Below are positions 6,281 through 7,152 of a stretch of 7,152 nucleotides of DNA, in pieces. Made by a program: the position numbers and the translations under genes. The stretch lies in contig JAEWYG010000153.1 of assembly GCA_023395755.1 (NCBI GenBank), positions 1 through 7,152 of the forward strand, written 5' to 3'. Position 1 is the first letter of the stretch. Each line of letters opens with the position of its first letter. The notes under the pieces are model-generated. The model saw nothing but the letters and a program-made list of their open reading frames with translations. It searched no databases and was not told the origin of the DNA. Source of the DNA: Actinomycetes bacterium. Lineage in GTDB: Bacteria; Actinomycetota; Coriobacteriia; Coriobacteriales; Eggerthellaceae.

Positions 6281-6302
6281 CTATTATTATATAATACCTG
6301 TT
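6265..6302 (+). promoter_or_regulatory. Probable plus-strand promoter with perfect TATAAT
   Basis: A perfect -10 box TATAAT lies at 6290-6295 within an AT-rich tract. At the -35 position (about 6267-6272) the sequence is TAATAA, a poor match that lies within the last repeats of the 11-bp array. A strong -10 with a degenerate -35 overlapped by regulator sites is typical of activator-dependent promoters. Transcription would start near 6302, about 57 bases before the ATG at 6359. Confidence 0.5.
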
Positions 6303-6358
6303 CGAAATCGTAATTTGTTCCCTATTCTTGTTGCCAAAACCATGATAGGCTGCGCCCT

Positions 6359-6481
6359 ATGAGTATCTTCTTGTCTGGCATATCAGCCATGGAATTCTGG
6401 CGCTACGTAGCCCAGAGCAACCTTGCAATGCCTCGGCAACGGGTGGGTTGGGGTACCTCTCGGCAAGCCGGCCCGCCATGA
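6359..6481 (+). pseudogene. N-terminal fragment of the endonuclease-fold gene, out of frame with the rest
   Basis: A 40-codon frame begins at the ATG at 6359 and ends at a TGA at 6479-6481. Its opening, MSIFLSGISAMEFWRYVAQ, is strongly protein-like and resembles the (S-A-[LM]-E-[FY]-W-R) start that I recall for coriobacterial homologues of the protein encoded immediately downstream. That downstream protein is read in another frame (from 6478), and joining the two needs a -1 shift, as if one base were missing between about 6415 and 6478. The stop overlaps the next ATG as ATGA, so reinitiation could still yield the downstream part. Only a weak AGG lies ahead of the ATG. Alternatives are a genuine small upstream ORF, a sequencing error, or a decayed gene. 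Confidence 0.5.
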
Positions 6482-7152
6482 AGTTAGCTCGCTTACCGAT
6501 CGAGGTCTCTCGTTTCTTTCCAAGCCCGTTCATCTACTCGTTAAGAACACAGTTCGACGAAGGTCTATACGTTGCAGAACCAGCCCTCTGCCTCTTTAGT
6601 CTGTCTTCATTGCTTCCGTTTCCGAAAGCAATTGCGGCAGGATTCGAATTATGTGGTCGATACGCACGTGCAGTGGGAGATTTCGAGGGACTTGCAAAGC
6701 GTGCTCCTCTTATGAGCATCGCTGAATTCGCTCATGACGTAAGGTGCATGCAAGGCGTACGAGGAGTAGCAGCCGCCCGTCGGGTTGCTCGCTTTGTTTG
6801 CGACGGCTCTCGATCTCCGATGGAGTCGACAATAACTACTCTTTTGTGTCTCCCAATGAGACTTGGAGGATATAGTCTTCCATTTCCCCTTATGAATGCC
6901 ACAATAAACGTAACAGCAAGAGATCGACCATTTGTAAAGAAAAGTTGGTACGAATGCGACCTCTATTGGCCTGAAGCAAAATTCGCCCTGGAATACGATT
7001 CCAACCTACACCACACTGGAGCGACACGCATCGCCGAAGATGCCAGCCGACGCGCTGACCTCGCTTATTTGGGAATCGAAGTTGCAACACTCACCTGGCA
7101 ACAGACCTGCGATGTGCGAGAAATGGATAGGATAGCCCTTTTGCTGGCCAAG
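6478..7152 (+). CDS. DUF559/Vsr-like endonuclease-fold protein (partial, open to right edge, probably frameshifted N-terminus)
   Basis: A continuous frame of 225 codons runs from the ATG at 6478 to the end of the window. The C-terminal half is recognisable. SPMEST (113-118) and LGGYSLPFPLMN (129-140) are followed by CDLYWPEAKFALEYDSNLHH (160-179) and RRADLAYLGIEVATLTWQQ (191-209). This matches the DUF559/Vsr-like PD-(D/E)XK pattern [DF]-x-WPE-x-[KR]-hydrophobic-E-x-D-x-x-x-H followed by a helix and G-x-x-V-x-x-x-T. Candidate active-site residues are Asp161, Glu172 and Asp174, with His178/179. The N-terminal half (EPALCLFSLSS..., GFELCGRYARA) resembles, from memory, Eggerthellales hypothetical proteins. 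DNA cleavage is inferred from the fold only; target and role are unknown. The ATG at 6478 has no ribosome binding site. The true start is probably 6359 in the other frame. Confidence 0.75.
   Translation, partial: MKLARLPIEVSRFFPSPFIYSLRTQFDEGLYVAEPALCLFSLSSLLPFPKAIAAGFELCGRYARAVGDFEGLAKRAPLMSIAEFAHDVRCMQGVRGVAAARRVARFVCDGSRSPMESTITTLLCLPMRLGGYSLPFPLMNATINVTARDRPFVKKSWYECDLYWPEAKFALEYDSNLHHTGATRIAEDASRRADLAYLGIEVATLTWQQTCDVREMDRIALLLAK

Noticed and set aside
6534..7090. Minus-strand open frames of 61 and 66 codons
   Set aside because: Shadows of the plus-strand endonuclease-fold gene, which carries recognisable motifs.

Overview
The window looks like a piece of a bacterial chromosome of moderate GC content. 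It is dominated by a six-gene minus-strand operon for an Ech-type, membrane-bound, energy-converting [NiFe] hydrogenase (group 4). The gene order echA-B-C-D-E-F is the canonical one. A Coriobacteriia (Eggerthellales-like) actinobacterium is my best guess. It rests mainly on the endonuclease-fold protein at the right end, which resembles from memory a family common in that class, and on Ech hydrogenases being known there. No rRNA or marker gene confirms it.

Layout from left to right. Positions 1-165 (minus) hold the 5' end of a phosphatidylglycerophosphate synthase gene (pgsA) that runs off the left edge. A strong intrinsic terminator at 250-273 closes the ech operon. Positions 352-5648 (minus) hold echF (two-[4Fe-4S] ferredoxin subunit), echE ([NiFe] large subunit with both Ni-binding CxxC motifs), echD (NuoC-like, with a long charged tail), echC (NuoB-like small subunit with the proximal cluster), echB (NuoH-like membrane anchor) and echA (NuoL-like ion-pumping antiporter subunit). 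The genes are 1 to 18 bases apart and most have clear Shine-Dalgarno sequences, so they are very probably cotranscribed from the right. Together they would oxidise reduced ferredoxin, reduce protons to H2 and pump ions across the membrane, or run in reverse. No hyp maturation genes lie in the window.

Positions 5649-6358 form a long non-coding divergent region. On the ech side it holds two terminator-like hairpins, an almost perfect 28-bp palindrome and a possible minus-strand promoter. This suggests that transcription into ech is gated. Further right, ten consecutive 11-bp direct repeats (6171-6280, consensus TYMRRCANNAA, with C at position 6 in all ten) run up to a perfect TATAAT at 6290-6295 on the plus strand. 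The layout resembles a tandem array of binding sites for an OmpR/PhoB-type or other head-to-tail-binding regulator.

From 6359 to the right edge (plus) lies a gene for a DUF559/Vsr-like endonuclease-fold protein. Its N-terminal part (40 codons from 6359) is in a different frame from the long downstream part (from 6478, open to the edge). The two frames overlap at an ATGA. It is either frameshifted or translationally coupled.
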